A program made the translations under genes and the position numbers. Below are positions 53,806-62,518 of a stretch of 64,000 nt of DNA, in pieces. The notes under the pieces are model-generated. The model saw nothing but the letters and a program-made list of their open reading frames with translations. It was not told the origin of the DNA and did no database searches. This stretch comes from Nocardia colli (lineage in GTDB: Bacteria > Actinomycetota > Actinomycetes > Mycobacteriales > Mycobacteriaceae), in NCBI RefSeq assembly GCF_008704205.1, contig NZ_VXLC01000004.1, positions 372,001 to 436,000 of the forward strand, given 5' to 3'. How positions within the stretch are numbered: position 1 is the stretch's first letter; each line of letters starts with the position of its first letter.

Positions 53806-55359
53806 TCAGTCGGATTCCAGCGTTACCGGGACGTCCACCTGCCTGCCGTCACGGATCAACACCACGTTCACCGTCTCGCCGATATTGCGCGACTGCACCG
53901 CGACCACCAGCTCGTCCGGACCGGTGACCTCGCGGTCGCCGACCTTGACGATGACGTCCTTCTCCACGATGCCCGCCTTGGCCGCCGGGCCGCCGGCCAC
54001 CACGTCGGCGACCTCGGCGCCGCTCATCTGCTCGTTGGCCACCACCTTGGTGCGCAGGTTGAGGCCCATCGTCGGGTGGTGGATCAAGCCGTCCTTGATC
54101 AGGATCTGCGCGACTTGGATCACCCGGTCGACCGGGATGGCGAAGCCGAGGCCGACCGAGCCGCCGGTCTCGCTGCGGATGGCGGTGTTGATGCCGATGA
54201 CCCGGCCTTCCATGTCGACCAGCGCGCCGCCGGAGTTACCGGGGTTGATCGAGGCGTCGGTCTGGACCGCGTCGATCACCGCGTTCGTGTCGCTGCCCTC
54301 GCCCTGGAGTTTCACCGGGCGGTGCTGGGCGCTGACGATGCCGGAGGTGACGGTCTTGCTGAGGCCGAGTGGGGAGCCGATGGCGAGCACCTCGTCGCCG
54401 ACCTGGACGTCGCCGGACTTGCCGAGCTTGGCCACGGTGAGGTTCTTCACATCGACCTTGAGCACGGCCAGGTCGGACTTCGGGTCGCGGCCGACGATGT
54501 GCGCGGGCACCCGGGAGCCGTCGGAGAACTGGACCTGGATGACGGCCCGGTTGGTCTTGTCCTGCGCGGCCATCGAGACCACGTGATTGTTCGTCGCGAT
54601 GTAGCCGAGGCCGTCGATCACCACGCCGGAGCCGGTCGCGCCGTTGTCGCCGACGGTGACCCGGATGGACACGACGGCGGGCAGCACGGCGTTGGCGACC
54701 TTGGCGATCTGGCTGTGCGGCTGTGCGGTGTCGGTGCTCTGCTCGAGGGTCACCTTGCGCGAGGTGAGGGTGGAGGCCTGTTCGGCGGTCAGCCTGCCGA
54801 CCAGGCCGCCGAGCACGCCGACGGCGAGCGCGATCAAGGCGAGCAGGGCGAGTGCCTTGGGGGCGACCCTGGAGCCGAAGAGGACCTCGCGCGCGCTGAG
54901 GCGTTGCGCCTGCGGCAGCGGCTGGGGCTTCGGGGTCGGCACCGCGGGGGCGCCGAGGCGGGCGGCGGAGTCCGGATCACGCCACGGATCGACCGGGCCG
55001 GCGACGGGTGCGGCGCCGTTGGCCGCGTCCGGATCGCGTTGCAGCAGTTCGGTGGAACCGTCGGGACGGCCGAAGGCCTCGGCGAGCACCGCGTCCGGCG
55101 GACGGTTCTGCACGTCCTGGCCGGACACCGGCTGCGCGCCGCGCGGCAGCGGTTCGGCGAACGACCCGCGCTGGCCCGCCGGCCTGCGGAAAGCGTGCGC
55201 GGTGTGGTTGTCGACATGGGGTCGATATACCGGCCGGGGGCCCAATACGGGCGCGTCCGGCGGCCTCAGGGTTCCCCTGTCGCCCGCCGAATCCGTGGAC
55301 CTACCCTGGACGCGATCCGGGGTGTCGGCCGATCCGGTATTCGTCGATTCCGTCGTCAC
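53806..55359 (-). CDS. htrA: Membrane-anchored HtrA-type serine protease
   Basis: A 517-residue DegP/HtrA protease. A long Pro-rich cytoplasmic N-terminus (about 165 residues) leads to one span (169-189). The trypsin-like domain has His259 (ATNNHVVS), Asp296 (KSDLAVLK) and Ser376 (NPGNSGGAL), and a C-terminal PDZ domain follows. It degrades or signals on misfolded envelope proteins and in M. tuberculosis acts on the SigE/RseA system. The GTG at 55359 follows TAGAGT by 7 nt; that element overlaps the rseA stop codon, giving htrA its own leaderless promoter. Confidence 0.92.
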   Translation of the reverse strand: MTTESTNTGSADTPDRVQGRSTDSAGDRGTLRPPDAPVLGPRPVYRPHVDNHTAHAFRRPAGQRGSFAEPLPRGAQPVSGQDVQNRPPDAVLAEAFGRPDGSTELLQRDPDAANGAAPVAGPVDPWRDPDSAARLGAPAVPTPKPQPLPQAQRLSAREVLFGSRVAPKALALLALIALAVGVLGGLVGRLTAEQASTLTSRKVTLEQSTDTAQPHSQIAKVANAVLPAVVSIRVTVGDNGATGSGVVIDGLGYIATNNHVVSMAAQDKTNRAVIQVQFSDGSRVPAHIVGRDPKSDLAVLKVDVKNLTVAKLGKSGDVQVGDEVLAIGSPLGLSKTVTSGIVSAQHRPVKLQGEGSDTNAVIDAVQTDASINPGNSGGALVDMEGRVIGINTAIRSETGGSVGLGFAIPVDRVIQVAQILIKDGLIHHPTMGLNLRTKVVANEQMSGAEVADVVAGGPAAKAGIVEKDVIVKVGDREVTGPDELVVAVQSRNIGETVNVVLIRDGRQVDVPVTLESD

Positions 55360-55366
55360 TCGGGAA

Positions 55367-55372
55367 ACTCTA
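55367..55372 (-). promoter_or_regulatory. Candidate leaderless -10 for htrA, overlapping the rseA stop
   Basis: On the minus strand TAGAGT spans the rseA TAG stop codon and is followed by 7 nt and the htrA GTG. This fits a TANNNT -10 placing transcription start at the start codon. Confidence 0.45.
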
Positions 55373-55756
55373 CTTGCGCCACCACGTTGTCCACCGAGTC
55401 GCGGCAAACGAATCGGTGAGAAAGCCGAAAACTGCCTCGTTGCGCGGAGTCCCGGTGGTGCCCGAAGTTTGGCTCGACGCGGCGCCGGGAAGATCGGCGA
55501 GCGGAATTCGGGTCAGGCTGTCGTGCAGTCCGTGCGGAATCGAGATGGGGCCCGACTGGCGCAGCGCGATACGCGCCTGCTGCTGTGCATCGACCTCGGC
55601 CGCGCATTCCGGGCACAGAGAAAGATGTTGGGCGGCACGCAGATAGGCGTTCATCCGCAACTCGCCGTCCACATAGGCCGCGATCGCCTCGCTGGCCAGA
55701 TGCTCGGTGGGACGAAAACGAGGCGGACGACCGGGCGTGCTGGAGTCGCCACTCAT
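55370..55756 (-). CDS. rseA: Anti-sigma-E factor RseA (zinc-binding)
   Basis: A 128-residue anti-sigma factor with the ZAS motif H44-x3-C48-x2-C51 (AAQHLSLCPECAAEVD) after an N-terminal helix FRPTEHLASEAIAAYVDGEL. In mycobacteria RseA holds SigE in the reduced zinc form and is released by oxidation and by PknB-triggered ClpC1P2 proteolysis. The ATG at 55756 is chosen over upstream starts because the conserved part begins here. It lies 64 bp after sigE on the same strand and 10 bp before htrA. Confidence 0.9.
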   Translation of the reverse strand: MSGDSSTPGRPPRFRPTEHLASEAIAAYVDGELRMNAYLRAAQHLSLCPECAAEVDAQQQARIALRQSGPISIPHGLHDSLTRIPLADLPGAASSQTSGTTGTPRNEAVFGFLTDSFAATRWTTWWRK

Positions 55757-55820
55757 TCGGTGCTCATCCTTCCAACCGACATCATCCGAACCTTGGGGGT
55801 GATGCCGGCTTTCGTCCAGC

Positions 55821-56480
55821 TCACCCGATACTTGCTGCATCAGCGGCGAACCGCTGCTCACTTCCATTATGCGCAAGGTAGTCGCGCAGTGCCTGTCGCC
55901 CGCGATGAATCCGGCTGCGCACGGTGCCGAGTTTCACGCCGAGCGTAGCGCCGATTTCCTCGTAGGAGAGTCCTTCGATGTCACACAGCACGACCGCGGC
56001 GCGGAATTCCGGCGCGAGCGAATCGAGCGCGCGTTGCAGATCCGGGTCGAGGCGGGCGTCGTGGTAGGCCTGCTCCGGGTCGGGACCCTCGGACGGGACC
56101 CGGTCGTAGTCCTCGGGCAGCGCCTCCATCCGGATGCGGTTGCGGCGCCGGACCATGTCCAGGAACAGGTTCGTGGTGATGCGGTGCAACCAGCCCTCGA
56201 AGGTGCCCGGCTGGTAGCTGGACAGTGAGCGGAACACCCGGATGAAGGTGTCCTGAGTGAGATCCTCGGCGTCCTGGGCATCGCCGGACAGACGGTAGGC
56301 AAGACGGTAGACACGGTCGGCGTGTTCGCGGACCAGGTCGTCCCAGGACGGCATGGCCGCCCGGTCACCGGTGGCATCGAAAGCAGCGGTACCGGTCAGA
56401 TCGACAGCCTCTTCGGCGGCGTCGGATTCGATCGGCAGAATCTGCTCTGGCAGGGTGGCGTGCTCACGCGCCGCATCGAC
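55821..56480 (-). CDS. sigE: ECF RNA polymerase sigma factor SigE
   Basis: A 219-residue ECF sigma factor. Region 2 ([44 protein letters not shown]) and region 4 ([41 protein letters not shown]) match mycobacterial SigE strongly. It controls the response to envelope stress. The ATG at 56480 follows AGGAGG at a long 13-nt spacing; mycobacterial sigE is also known for several translation starts. A long divergent region (56481-56780) separates it from the methyltransferase gene. Confidence 0.94.
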   Translation of the reverse strand, partial: VDAAREHATLPEQILPIESDAAEEAVDLTGTAAFDATGDRAAMPSWDDLVREHADRVYRLAYRLSGDAQDAEDLTQDTFIRVFRSLSSYQPGTFEGWLHRITTNLFLDMVRRRNRIRMEALPEDYDRVPSEGPDPEQAYHDARLDPDLQRALDSLAPEFRAAVVLCDIEGLSYEEIGATLGVKLGTVRSRIHRGRQALRDYLAHNGSEQRFAADAASIG

Positions 56481-56780
56481 CATGTGGATGGGGCTACCTC
56501 CTACTAGGGACCGTAAACTCGGAACCAGGCTCCGATCCGAAATCTCTTTCGGGCCGGAAACCGTTACGTTCGGATACAACCGACAACATGTCTGTCGTTG
56601 TTCCCGCGTCCCGGGTCGAGCCGGTCTGTTGGTCTTGCGTTGCCCATACTCTTTCCTGTCCGGATATGGCCTGGATATGGAGATGCTGAGGGACACCTGA
56701 GAAAATCTGCGCGGAGATTGCTCGGCGGGGCGAGTAGTTCGGAACGCCCATACCAGGCGCCCAGCATTAACCTCATAGGC

Positions 56781-57413
56781 GTGGCATCGAATTTGGAGCG
56801 AAATCTCGCCTACGTGGAGGAATCCGTCGTGGAAGACGAGATCCTCGTCAGCGCGCGCGAACGGTCCACCGAACTCGGTGCGGTGCCGGTGCCACCGTCG
56901 GTGGGGGCGCTGCTGAGCATGTACGCGCAGCTGCTCGACGCCAAGGCCGTGGTCGAGGTGGGGACCGGCGCGGGGATCAGCGGACTATGGCTGCTCGACG
57001 GCATGCGCGAGGACGGCACCCTGACCACCATCGATTCCGAGCCGGAGCATCAGCGCGCGGCCAAGGAGGCGTTCCGCGCCGCTGAGATTCCGCCCGCGCG
57101 CACCCGGCTGATCAATGGCCGCGCGCTCGACGTCTTACCCCGGCTCGCAGACGGCGCGTACGACCTGGTTTTCATCGATGCCGCGCCGCTCGAGCACCCG
57201 CAGTACGTCACCCAGGCGGTGCGGCTGCTGCGCGCCGGTGGCGCGATCCTGCTGCACAACGCGCTGCTCGGCGGGCGGGTACCCGATGCGGCACAACGGG
57301 ATCCGGCCACCCAGGCGGTGCGCGCGGCCACCCGCGCGATCGCCGAGGACCCGGAACTCACCAGCGTGCTGATTCCGGTCGGCGACGGGTTGCTCTGCGC
57401 TTCGCGCGGTTAG
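56781..57413 (+). CDS. SAM-dependent O-methyltransferase (Rv1220c type)
   Basis: A 210-residue class I methyltransferase. [20 protein letters not shown] is the SAM loop, [16 protein letters not shown] and DLVFIDAAP are motifs II and IV of the CCoAOMT-like family. It is divergent from sigE, as Rv1220c is in M. tuberculosis. TAACCT lies 7 nt before the GTG (leaderless). The acceptor is unknown. Confidence 0.88.
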   Translation: MASNLERNLAYVEESVVEDEILVSARERSTELGAVPVPPSVGALLSMYAQLLDAKAVVEVGTGAGISGLWLLDGMREDGTLTTIDSEPEHQRAAKEAFRAAEIPPARTRLINGRALDVLPRLADGAYDLVFIDAAPLEHPQYVTQAVRLLRAGGAILLHNALLGGRVPDAAQRDPATQAVRAATRAIAEDPELTSVLIPVGDGLLCASRG

Positions 57414-57475
57414 TCCGTACCGACATCGCGGTTCCCTGCGCGCACGCCGGGTATTCCGCGGGCGGAGGTACCGCA

Positions 57476-57715
57476 ATGCGTGGGCACGAACTGTTCGAAA
57501 TCGGCCACATCGGCCACACCATCTTCGAAACCCGATCGAGTTGGCTGCGGCCCGCGCTGATCTTCTTCGCGCTGATCATTCTCGCCGCGGTGATCGCGAT
57601 GGTGGCGGTGAGTAACGCCGATTTCGATACCGGCCCGGCGAAAGTCACCCCGACGCACGGATCGTGCGAACCGTTCTGTACCGCCTCGCCCGCGCCGCCG
57701 GTGCCCGGCCGGTAG
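57476..57715 (+). CDS. Small membrane protein with CxPFC motif, copy 1
   Basis: A 79-residue protein: short cytoplasmic N-terminus, one span (about 25-46), then an extracytoplasmic tail VSNADF... ending with HGSC64EPFC68TASPAPP. GGCGGAGG precedes the ATG. The tail closely matches the copy at 58009 (VSTADF, CAPFC, PAP), so the two are paralogues. The paired Cys may form a disulfide or bind metal. Function unknown. Confidence 0.6.
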   Translation: MRGHELFEIGHIGHTIFETRSSWLRPALIFFALIILAAVIAMVAVSNADFDTGPAKVTPTHGSCEPFCTASPAPPVPGR

Positions 57716-57970
57716 CTCGTCCCGGTGTGGGACATGTCACGGAATATGAAGTCCCGCAACGGATGTACGATGTCCGGTTCGCCTTCGAGAGGTCGCGTCC
57801 GCGGCGGGGAAACCGATGACGGACGCGCACGAAGGTCAGCCGGATCGCTGGTGACCGACCCCGGAGGGGTGGGCCGGTCGCCAGCGCTGTTCCGCCGGGT
57901 GGACCAAACAGCTACATCGCGGCGATTCGAGGCGCATGCTGCTCAGAGCACATCCGATACCAGAGCGGTG

Positions 57971-57988
57971 ATGCCCGGCAACGGGCAT
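57971..57988. repeat. Perfect hairpin just before the ribosome-binding site of copy 2
   Basis: ATGCCCG (57971-57977) and CGGGCAT (57982-57988) pair exactly around a GCAA tetraloop (GNRA type). It ends 2 nt before GGAAGAGG, the likely ribosome-binding site of the 58009 gene. It could protect the leader RNA or modulate access. Confidence 0.5.
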
Positions 57989-58008
57989 GCGGAAGAGGTG
58001 CGAGCCGA

Positions 58009-58233
58009 GTGCTCTACTACATCCTGAACAACAGCAACAACGATGACGACGGCCGGCCGCAGATTCACTGGGGCGGCGCGATGGTCGCGTTCGCCCTGGT
58101 CCTGGTCGCCGCTGTGCTGGTGGTTTACCTGGTCAGCACGGCCGACTTCGGTCAGCCGTCGAAATCCACGGTGCCGCGCACGCCCGGCCCCTGCGCGCCG
58201 TTCTGCCCGGCTACGCCCGCGCCGCGGTTCTGA
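58009..58233 (+). CDS. Small membrane protein with CxPFC motif, copy 2
   Basis: A 74-residue protein: hydrophilic N-terminus with NNSNNDDD, one span (about 22-42), then VSTADF and GPC62APFC66PATPAP. It is the paralogue of the 57476 gene. The GTG start is chosen because GGAAGAGG lies upstream. It overlaps the convergent DUF6545 gene by 23 bp. Confidence 0.6.
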   Translation: MLYYILNNSNNDDDGRPQIHWGGAMVAFALVLVAAVLVVYLVSTADFGQPSKSTVPRTPGPCAPFCPATPAPRF

Positions 58234-59374
58234 TCGCCGCCGCGTCCACCAGGGCGCGCGCCCGTGGCCACTGCGCCGCGATGGCGGCCAGCTCGGCGGC
58301 TTCCTCCGCCAGATTGTCACCGGCACAATGGCGCAACGAGCCGGTGCCCGCCGGCGAATCGCCACGGGTTTTGGCGGCGCAGGCGCGCACCAGGCGCACC
58401 GCGAGGTCCAGCGCTTCACGTTCCTGGCCTGCCGTGGCGATCTCCGACTGAAGGTCCGCCGGTGTGGGCGTGGCGTACCGGGCCAGGATGAGCACGCTGT
58501 CCCGGATCTCGATGACGGTGCGGTGCAGGGCATATCGGTTACGGTGCGCGGCGTCCGGGTTCGACGTGCGATGCACGATCTCGGGACAGGCCGCGGTGAG
58601 GTCGAACCACAACGGCAGCAACCGCTTTCGGCGACGCGACCAGACGTCGAGTTCGGTCGCGTTGATCAGCCGGGCGAACACCGGCACCGCGCCGATGCCG
58701 AGGAACGGCAGCCCCTGGACGAAGATGGCGTTGTTGTCGATGACGACCTGCGCTCGGGTCAGCCAGCTTTCGTGCCCGAACGACCGCAGCCCCGCGCTGA
58801 CCAGGGTCAGGCTGAACATCAGGAAGACGGTGCCGCCGGTGGCCAGCACCATCGCGTGCAGGGTCCGCTCGCGGCGATCGCTCTGTTCGCGCATCTCGGC
58901 CAGGCACACCCGGCCGAAGTAGAAGACCATCCAGTAGGACATCGGCGCCAGCGCCAGCCAGAAGCCGAACGGTCCCCAGCCGGGTTGGGTGTACATGGTG
59001 TCCGGACTCGGCCCCTGCGCCGGTCCACTACAGAGCAGCGCCACCGCGCAGGACGTGCCGGCCAGCCCGTAGACCGCGACCGCCGACGGCGAACGGCCGA
59101 GCATCACGCCCGCGAGCAGCAGGCTGGTCGCCGTGGTGAACACGAATCCGATGGCCCCGAGCTGGTAGATCAATCCGGGGCTCAGGCGGCCGCCGGTGAG
59201 CGCGCTGAGCTGAGCGCGCAGCATCGGCTCGTGTGTCGTGAGGATCTCGGTCACCAGGGCGATCAGCATGTTCAAGCGCCGCTCGATGAGCGTGGTGCGG
59301 AACCAGGGCAGCCGGATGATCAGCAGCAGCCAGGCGGCCACTGTGATCGGCAAGGTGACGGCGGTCGGCAGCAT
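58211..59374 (-). CDS. MAB_1171c-type (DUF6545) membrane protein
   Basis: A 387-residue protein with about six or seven N-terminal spans and a soluble C-terminal region of about 170 residues that includes WSRRRKRLLPLWFDLTAACP, HRTVIEIRDSVLILARY. This matches the MAB_1171c family, encoded next to ImmA/IrrE peptidases or XRE regulators in many actinobacteria. The partner here is 21 bp upstream. Its role is unknown; a sensor or target of the peptidase is a reasonable guess. Confidence 0.75.
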   Translation of the reverse strand: MLPTAVTLPITVAAWLLLIIRLPWFRTTLIERRLNMLIALVTEILTTHEPMLRAQLSALTGGRLSPGLIYQLGAIGFVFTTATSLLLAGVMLGRSPSAVAVYGLAGTSCAVALLCSGPAQGPSPDTMYTQPGWGPFGFWLALAPMSYWMVFYFGRVCLAEMREQSDRRERTLHAMVLATGGTVFLMFSLTLVSAGLRSFGHESWLTRAQVVIDNNAIFVQGLPFLGIGAVPVFARLINATELDVWSRRRKRLLPLWFDLTAACPEIVHRTSNPDAAHRNRYALHRTVIEIRDSVLILARYATPTPADLQSEIATAGQEREALDLAVRLVRACAAKTRGDSPAGTGSLRHCAGDNLAEEAAELAAIAAQWPRARALVDAAAIRTAARA

Positions 59375-59395
59375 CAGGGCGGATTCCCCGGATCG

Positions 59396-59896
59396 TCAGT
59401 GGTGGAAGATCGCGCGGCCGAGCACGGAACCCGAACGGGGCGCGTCGGTTTCGGACATCACCAGGGAGGCGAACAGTTCTGCCTGGCTTTCCAGGATGTC
59501 GTCGTAGTCAGTGCGGGCCAGCACGCGCAGCACGATCTCGGTGTCGATTTCGGTGAACAGCTGCCGCAGCGTGCGCAGGTGCGCGGCCGGGGAGACGTAG
59601 CCCGCGTGATCGAGCAGCAGGTGCGCGAGCTCGTGCAACACGATGTGGTCGGTGTGATAACCCGAGCTCGCCGCGTCATAGGCGACGGCGAAGCTGTCCG
59701 GGCGTTCGATGACCACCCCGCAGGGAAATCCCTTGGCGGTCAACTCGGGTTGGGGCAGCAGCAGGATCGGCTTGCCGAGCCGCGTCGCGACGTGATCGAC
59801 GAACTTCGCCAGCTGCCACGGCCGTGGAATGTCGAGCGACGCGGCGAGGGCACGAACCTGTTCCAGCGCGGGATCGGACTGCGCGCGCCTGATCAT
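59396..59896 (-). CDS. ImmA/IrrE-type zinc metallopeptidase
   Basis: A 166-residue protein of the COG2856 family. HELAHLLLDH (His88, Glu89, His92) is the zinc motif. The second half is helical. ImmA/IrrE peptidases cut repressors (for example in phage-like elements or the Deinococcus stress response). There is no XRE repressor gene next to it; instead it is followed by the DUF6545 membrane protein on the same strand (21 bp). Confidence 0.85.
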   Translation of the reverse strand: MIRRAQSDPALEQVRALAASLDIPRPWQLAKFVDHVATRLGKPILLLPQPELTAKGFPCGVVIERPDSFAVAYDAASSGYHTDHIVLHELAHLLLDHAGYVSPAAHLRTLRQLFTEIDTEIVLRVLARTDYDDILESQAELFASLVMSETDAPRSGSVLGRAIFHH

Positions 59897-59941
59897 GGGA
59901 CCAATCTTGCGGCCGGAACGCCCGTGCTGTCCAATGCTTCG

Positions 59942-61156
59942 CTACACCCAGACACCCTTGCCGACGGTGACCACACCGCCATTGCTGACCGCGAACCGCT
60001 CGCGGTCGCGCTCCAGGTCGACCCCGATGATCTCGCCCTCGCCGACCACGACGTTCTTGTCCAGAATGGCCCGGCGCACCACCGCGCCCCGGCCGATCCG
60101 CACGCCGGGCATCAGCACGCTGCCCTCGACGGTCGCGCCGTCGTCGATCACCACATTCGAACTGAGCACCGAATTGCGGACCGTGGCGGCGGACAGGATG
60201 CTGCCCGCGCCGACGATGCACTCCTGCGCCAGCCCGCCCTGGGCGAACTTGGCCGGCGGCAGGTTCTCCGCGGCGCCGCGAATCGGCCAGTGCCGGTTGT
60301 AGAGGTTGAACACCGGGTGCACCGAGACCAGGTCCATGTGCGCGTCGTAGAAGGCGTCGATGGTGCCGACGTCGCGCCAGTAGCCGCGGTCGCGTTCGGT
60401 CGCGCCGGGCACCTCGTTGTCGGCGAAGTCGTAGACGCCGGCCTGCCCCGCGGCCACCAGCGACGGAATGATGTCGCCGCCCATGTCGTGATCGGAGTCG
60501 GAGTTGTCCGCGTCCGCCTTGATCGAGTCCACCAGCACCTTGGTGGTGAAGACGTAGTTGCCCATTGACGCAAAAGTGACATTGGGATCATCGGGCGTGC
60601 CGGGCGGATGCGCCGGCTTCTCCAGGAACTGGGTGATCAGGCCGGACTCGTCGGAGTCGATGCAGCCGAACGCGCTGGCCTCGCTGCGCGGCACCCGGAT
60701 CCCAGCGACGGTCACGCCCGCGCCGGACTCGATGTGATGGTTGACCATCTGTTCCGGATCCATCCGGTACACGTGATCGGCGCCGAAAACCACGATGTAG
60801 TCGGGGTCTTCGTCGTAGATCAGGTTCAGCGACTGCATGATCGCGTCGGCGCTGCCGGTGTACCAGCGCGGGCCGAGGCGCTGCTGCGCGGGCACCGGGG
60901 TGATGTATTCGCCCCCGAAACCGGACAGCCGCCAGGTCTGCGAGATATGGCGATCCAGCGAGTGCGACTTGTACTGCGTCAGTACGCACAGGCGCAGGAA
61001 ACCCGCGTTGACCAGGTTGCTGAGGACGAAATCGATCAGTCGATACGCGCCGCCGAATGGCACCGCTGGTTTGGCACGGTCCGCCGTGAGTGGAAAGAGT
61101 CGCTTGCCCTCGCCACCGGCGAGCACGATCCCGAGTACGTGCGGCTGGCTCCTCAC
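59942..61156 (-). CDS. glgC: Glucose-1-phosphate adenylyltransferase
   Basis: A 404-residue ADP-glucose pyrophosphorylase. [16 protein letters not shown] is the nucleotide-binding loop, [16 protein letters not shown] and FLEKPA are in the catalytic domain, and a left-handed beta-helix tail follows ([21 protein letters not shown]). It makes ADP-glucose for glycogen and, here with GlgM, maltose-1-phosphate. TAGTTT lies 7 nt before the GTG (leaderless). It is divergent from glgM. Confidence 0.94.
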   Translation of the reverse strand: MRSQPHVLGIVLAGGEGKRLFPLTADRAKPAVPFGGAYRLIDFVLSNLVNAGFLRLCVLTQYKSHSLDRHISQTWRLSGFGGEYITPVPAQQRLGPRWYTGSADAIMQSLNLIYDEDPDYIVVFGADHVYRMDPEQMVNHHIESGAGVTVAGIRVPRSEASAFGCIDSDESGLITQFLEKPAHPPGTPDDPNVTFASMGNYVFTTKVLVDSIKADADNSDSDHDMGGDIIPSLVAAGQAGVYDFADNEVPGATERDRGYWRDVGTIDAFYDAHMDLVSVHPVFNLYNRHWPIRGAAENLPPAKFAQGGLAQECIVGAGSILSAATVRNSVLSSNVVIDDGATVEGSVLMPGVRIGRGAVVRRAILDKNVVVGEGEIIGVDLERDRERFAVSNGGVVTVGKGVWV

Positions 61157-61163
61157 ACCTGTC

Positions 61164-61218
61164 AAACTACCGGGTAACCGGCGCGCGAGTGGCCCCAGCG
61201 GAGGTGAACGTCTACTTT
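61164..61218. promoter_or_regulatory. Divergent leaderless promoters of glgC and glgM
   Basis: On the minus strand TAGTTT (61169-61164) is 7 nt from the glgC GTG; on the plus strand TACTTT (61213-61218) is 7 nt from a GTG at 61226. The 69-bp gap between the starts holds both, so one factor could control both directions. Confidence 0.55.
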
Positions 61219-61225
61219 GAACCTG

Positions 61226-62452
61226 GTGAGTTTCGGCACGGACACCGGGCGCTCGACGGCGGATTCCGGCGCGCAGGACCGGCTTCGGGTCGCGATGCTG
61301 ACCCGTGAGTACCCACCCGAGGTATACGGCGGGGCCGGGGTACATGTGACGCAATTGACCGCGCAGCTGCGGCGACTGTGCGAGGTCACCGTGCATTGCA
61401 TGGGTGTCGCGCGCACCGATGCCGTAGTGCACCAACCCGATCCGCAGCTCTACGCCGCCAACGCCGCGTTGCAGATGATGTCCGCGCAGCTGCGCATGGC
61501 CGACGCCGCCGGACAGGTGGACGTCGTGCATTCCCATACCTGGTACACCGGCCTGGCCGGGCACCTCGCGGCCACGCTCTACGGCATCCCGCACGTACTC
61601 ACCGCGCATTCGCTGGAGCCACGCCGGCCGTGGAAGGCCGAACAGCTCGGCGGCGGGTATCGGCTGTCCTCCTGGTCGGAACGCAACGCGGTCGAGCACG
61701 CGGACGCGATCATCGCGGTGAGCGAGGGCATGCGCCACGACGTGCTCGACGCCTACCCCGCGGTCGACCCGGACCGGGTGCACGTCGTGCACAACGGCAT
61801 CGACGCGGGCGTCTGGTACCCGGGACCGGTGGCGGCGGGCGCGCGGCCGGTACTGGCCGTGCTCGGGGTGCGCACGGACCGGCCGATGGTGGCGTTCGTC
61901 GGGCGGATAACCCGGCAGAAGGGCGTCGGGCATCTGCTCGCCGCGGCCCGCGACTTCGACCCGGACATTCAGCTGGTGCTGTGCGCGGGCGCGCCGGACA
62001 CCAAGGAGCTGGAGGCCGAGACGGCCGCCGCGGTCGAGGAGTTGCAGCGCAGCCGGGGCAATGTGTTCTGGGTGCGGGAGATGCTGCCGACCGAGCAGAT
62101 CCGGCAGATCCTGGCCGCCGCGACGGTGTTCGTCTGCCCGTCGGTGTACGAGCCGCTCGGGATCGTGAATCTCGAGGCGATGGCGTGCGCGACCGCGGTG
62201 GTCGCCTCGGACGTCGGCGGCATCCCGGAGGTGGTCGTCGACGGCGGCACCGGGCGGCTGGTGCACTACGACCCGAGCGCGACCGAAGAATACGAGCGGG
62301 CGCTGGCCGTGGCGATCAACGAAGTGGCCGGCGATCCCGTGCTGGCCGCCGAGTTCGGTGCGGCCGGGCGGGCGCGAGCGATCGCGGACTTCGATTGGTC
62401 CAAGATCGCCGAGCAGACCGTCGGGGTCTACGAGCAGGTCCGCAAGTCCTGA
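61226..62452 (+). CDS. glgM: Alpha-maltose-1-phosphate synthase GlgM (GT4 glycosyltransferase)
   Basis: A 408-residue GT-B, GT4 enzyme (Rv1212c type, earlier called glycogen synthase GlgA). [20 protein letters not shown] is the N-terminal glycine-rich loop, [15 protein letters not shown] and HNGID lead to the C-terminal [11 protein letters not shown] and the E-x7-E motif in [17 protein letters not shown]. It joins ADP-glucose and glucose-1-phosphate. The TTG at 61217 overlaps the -10; GTG 61226 is preferred. It is divergent from glgC. Confidence 0.9.
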   Translation: MSFGTDTGRSTADSGAQDRLRVAMLTREYPPEVYGGAGVHVTQLTAQLRRLCEVTVHCMGVARTDAVVHQPDPQLYAANAALQMMSAQLRMADAAGQVDVVHSHTWYTGLAGHLAATLYGIPHVLTAHSLEPRRPWKAEQLGGGYRLSSWSERNAVEHADAIIAVSEGMRHDVLDAYPAVDPDRVHVVHNGIDAGVWYPGPVAAGARPVLAVLGVRTDRPMVAFVGRITRQKGVGHLLAAARDFDPDIQLVLCAGAPDTKELEAETAAAVEELQRSRGNVFWVREMLPTEQIRQILAAATVFVCPSVYEPLGIVNLEAMACATAVVASDVGGIPEVVVDGGTGRLVHYDPSATEEYERALAVAINEVAGDPVLAAEFGAAGRARAIADFDWSKIAEQTVGVYEQVRKS

Positions 62453-62491
62453 GGCTTGCGCCTGGGCCCGCAGTCGGAGCCACCGGATCGA

Positions 62492-62508
62492 CCGAAGGCG
62501 ACCTTCGG
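62492..62508. terminator. Short perfect hairpin between convergent glgM and rlmA-type genes
   Basis: CCGAAGG (62492-62498) pairs with CCTTCGG (62502-62508) around a 3-nt loop in the 66-bp convergent gap. No U-tract follows; it is a weak bidirectional terminator candidate. Confidence 0.4.
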
Positions 62509-62518
62509 CGGGTCTGAG

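Noticed and set aside
57725..58027. 100-codon frame between the two small membrane genes
   Set aside because: Composition is not coding-like; it overlaps the ribosome-binding site and start of the better-supported 58009 gene.
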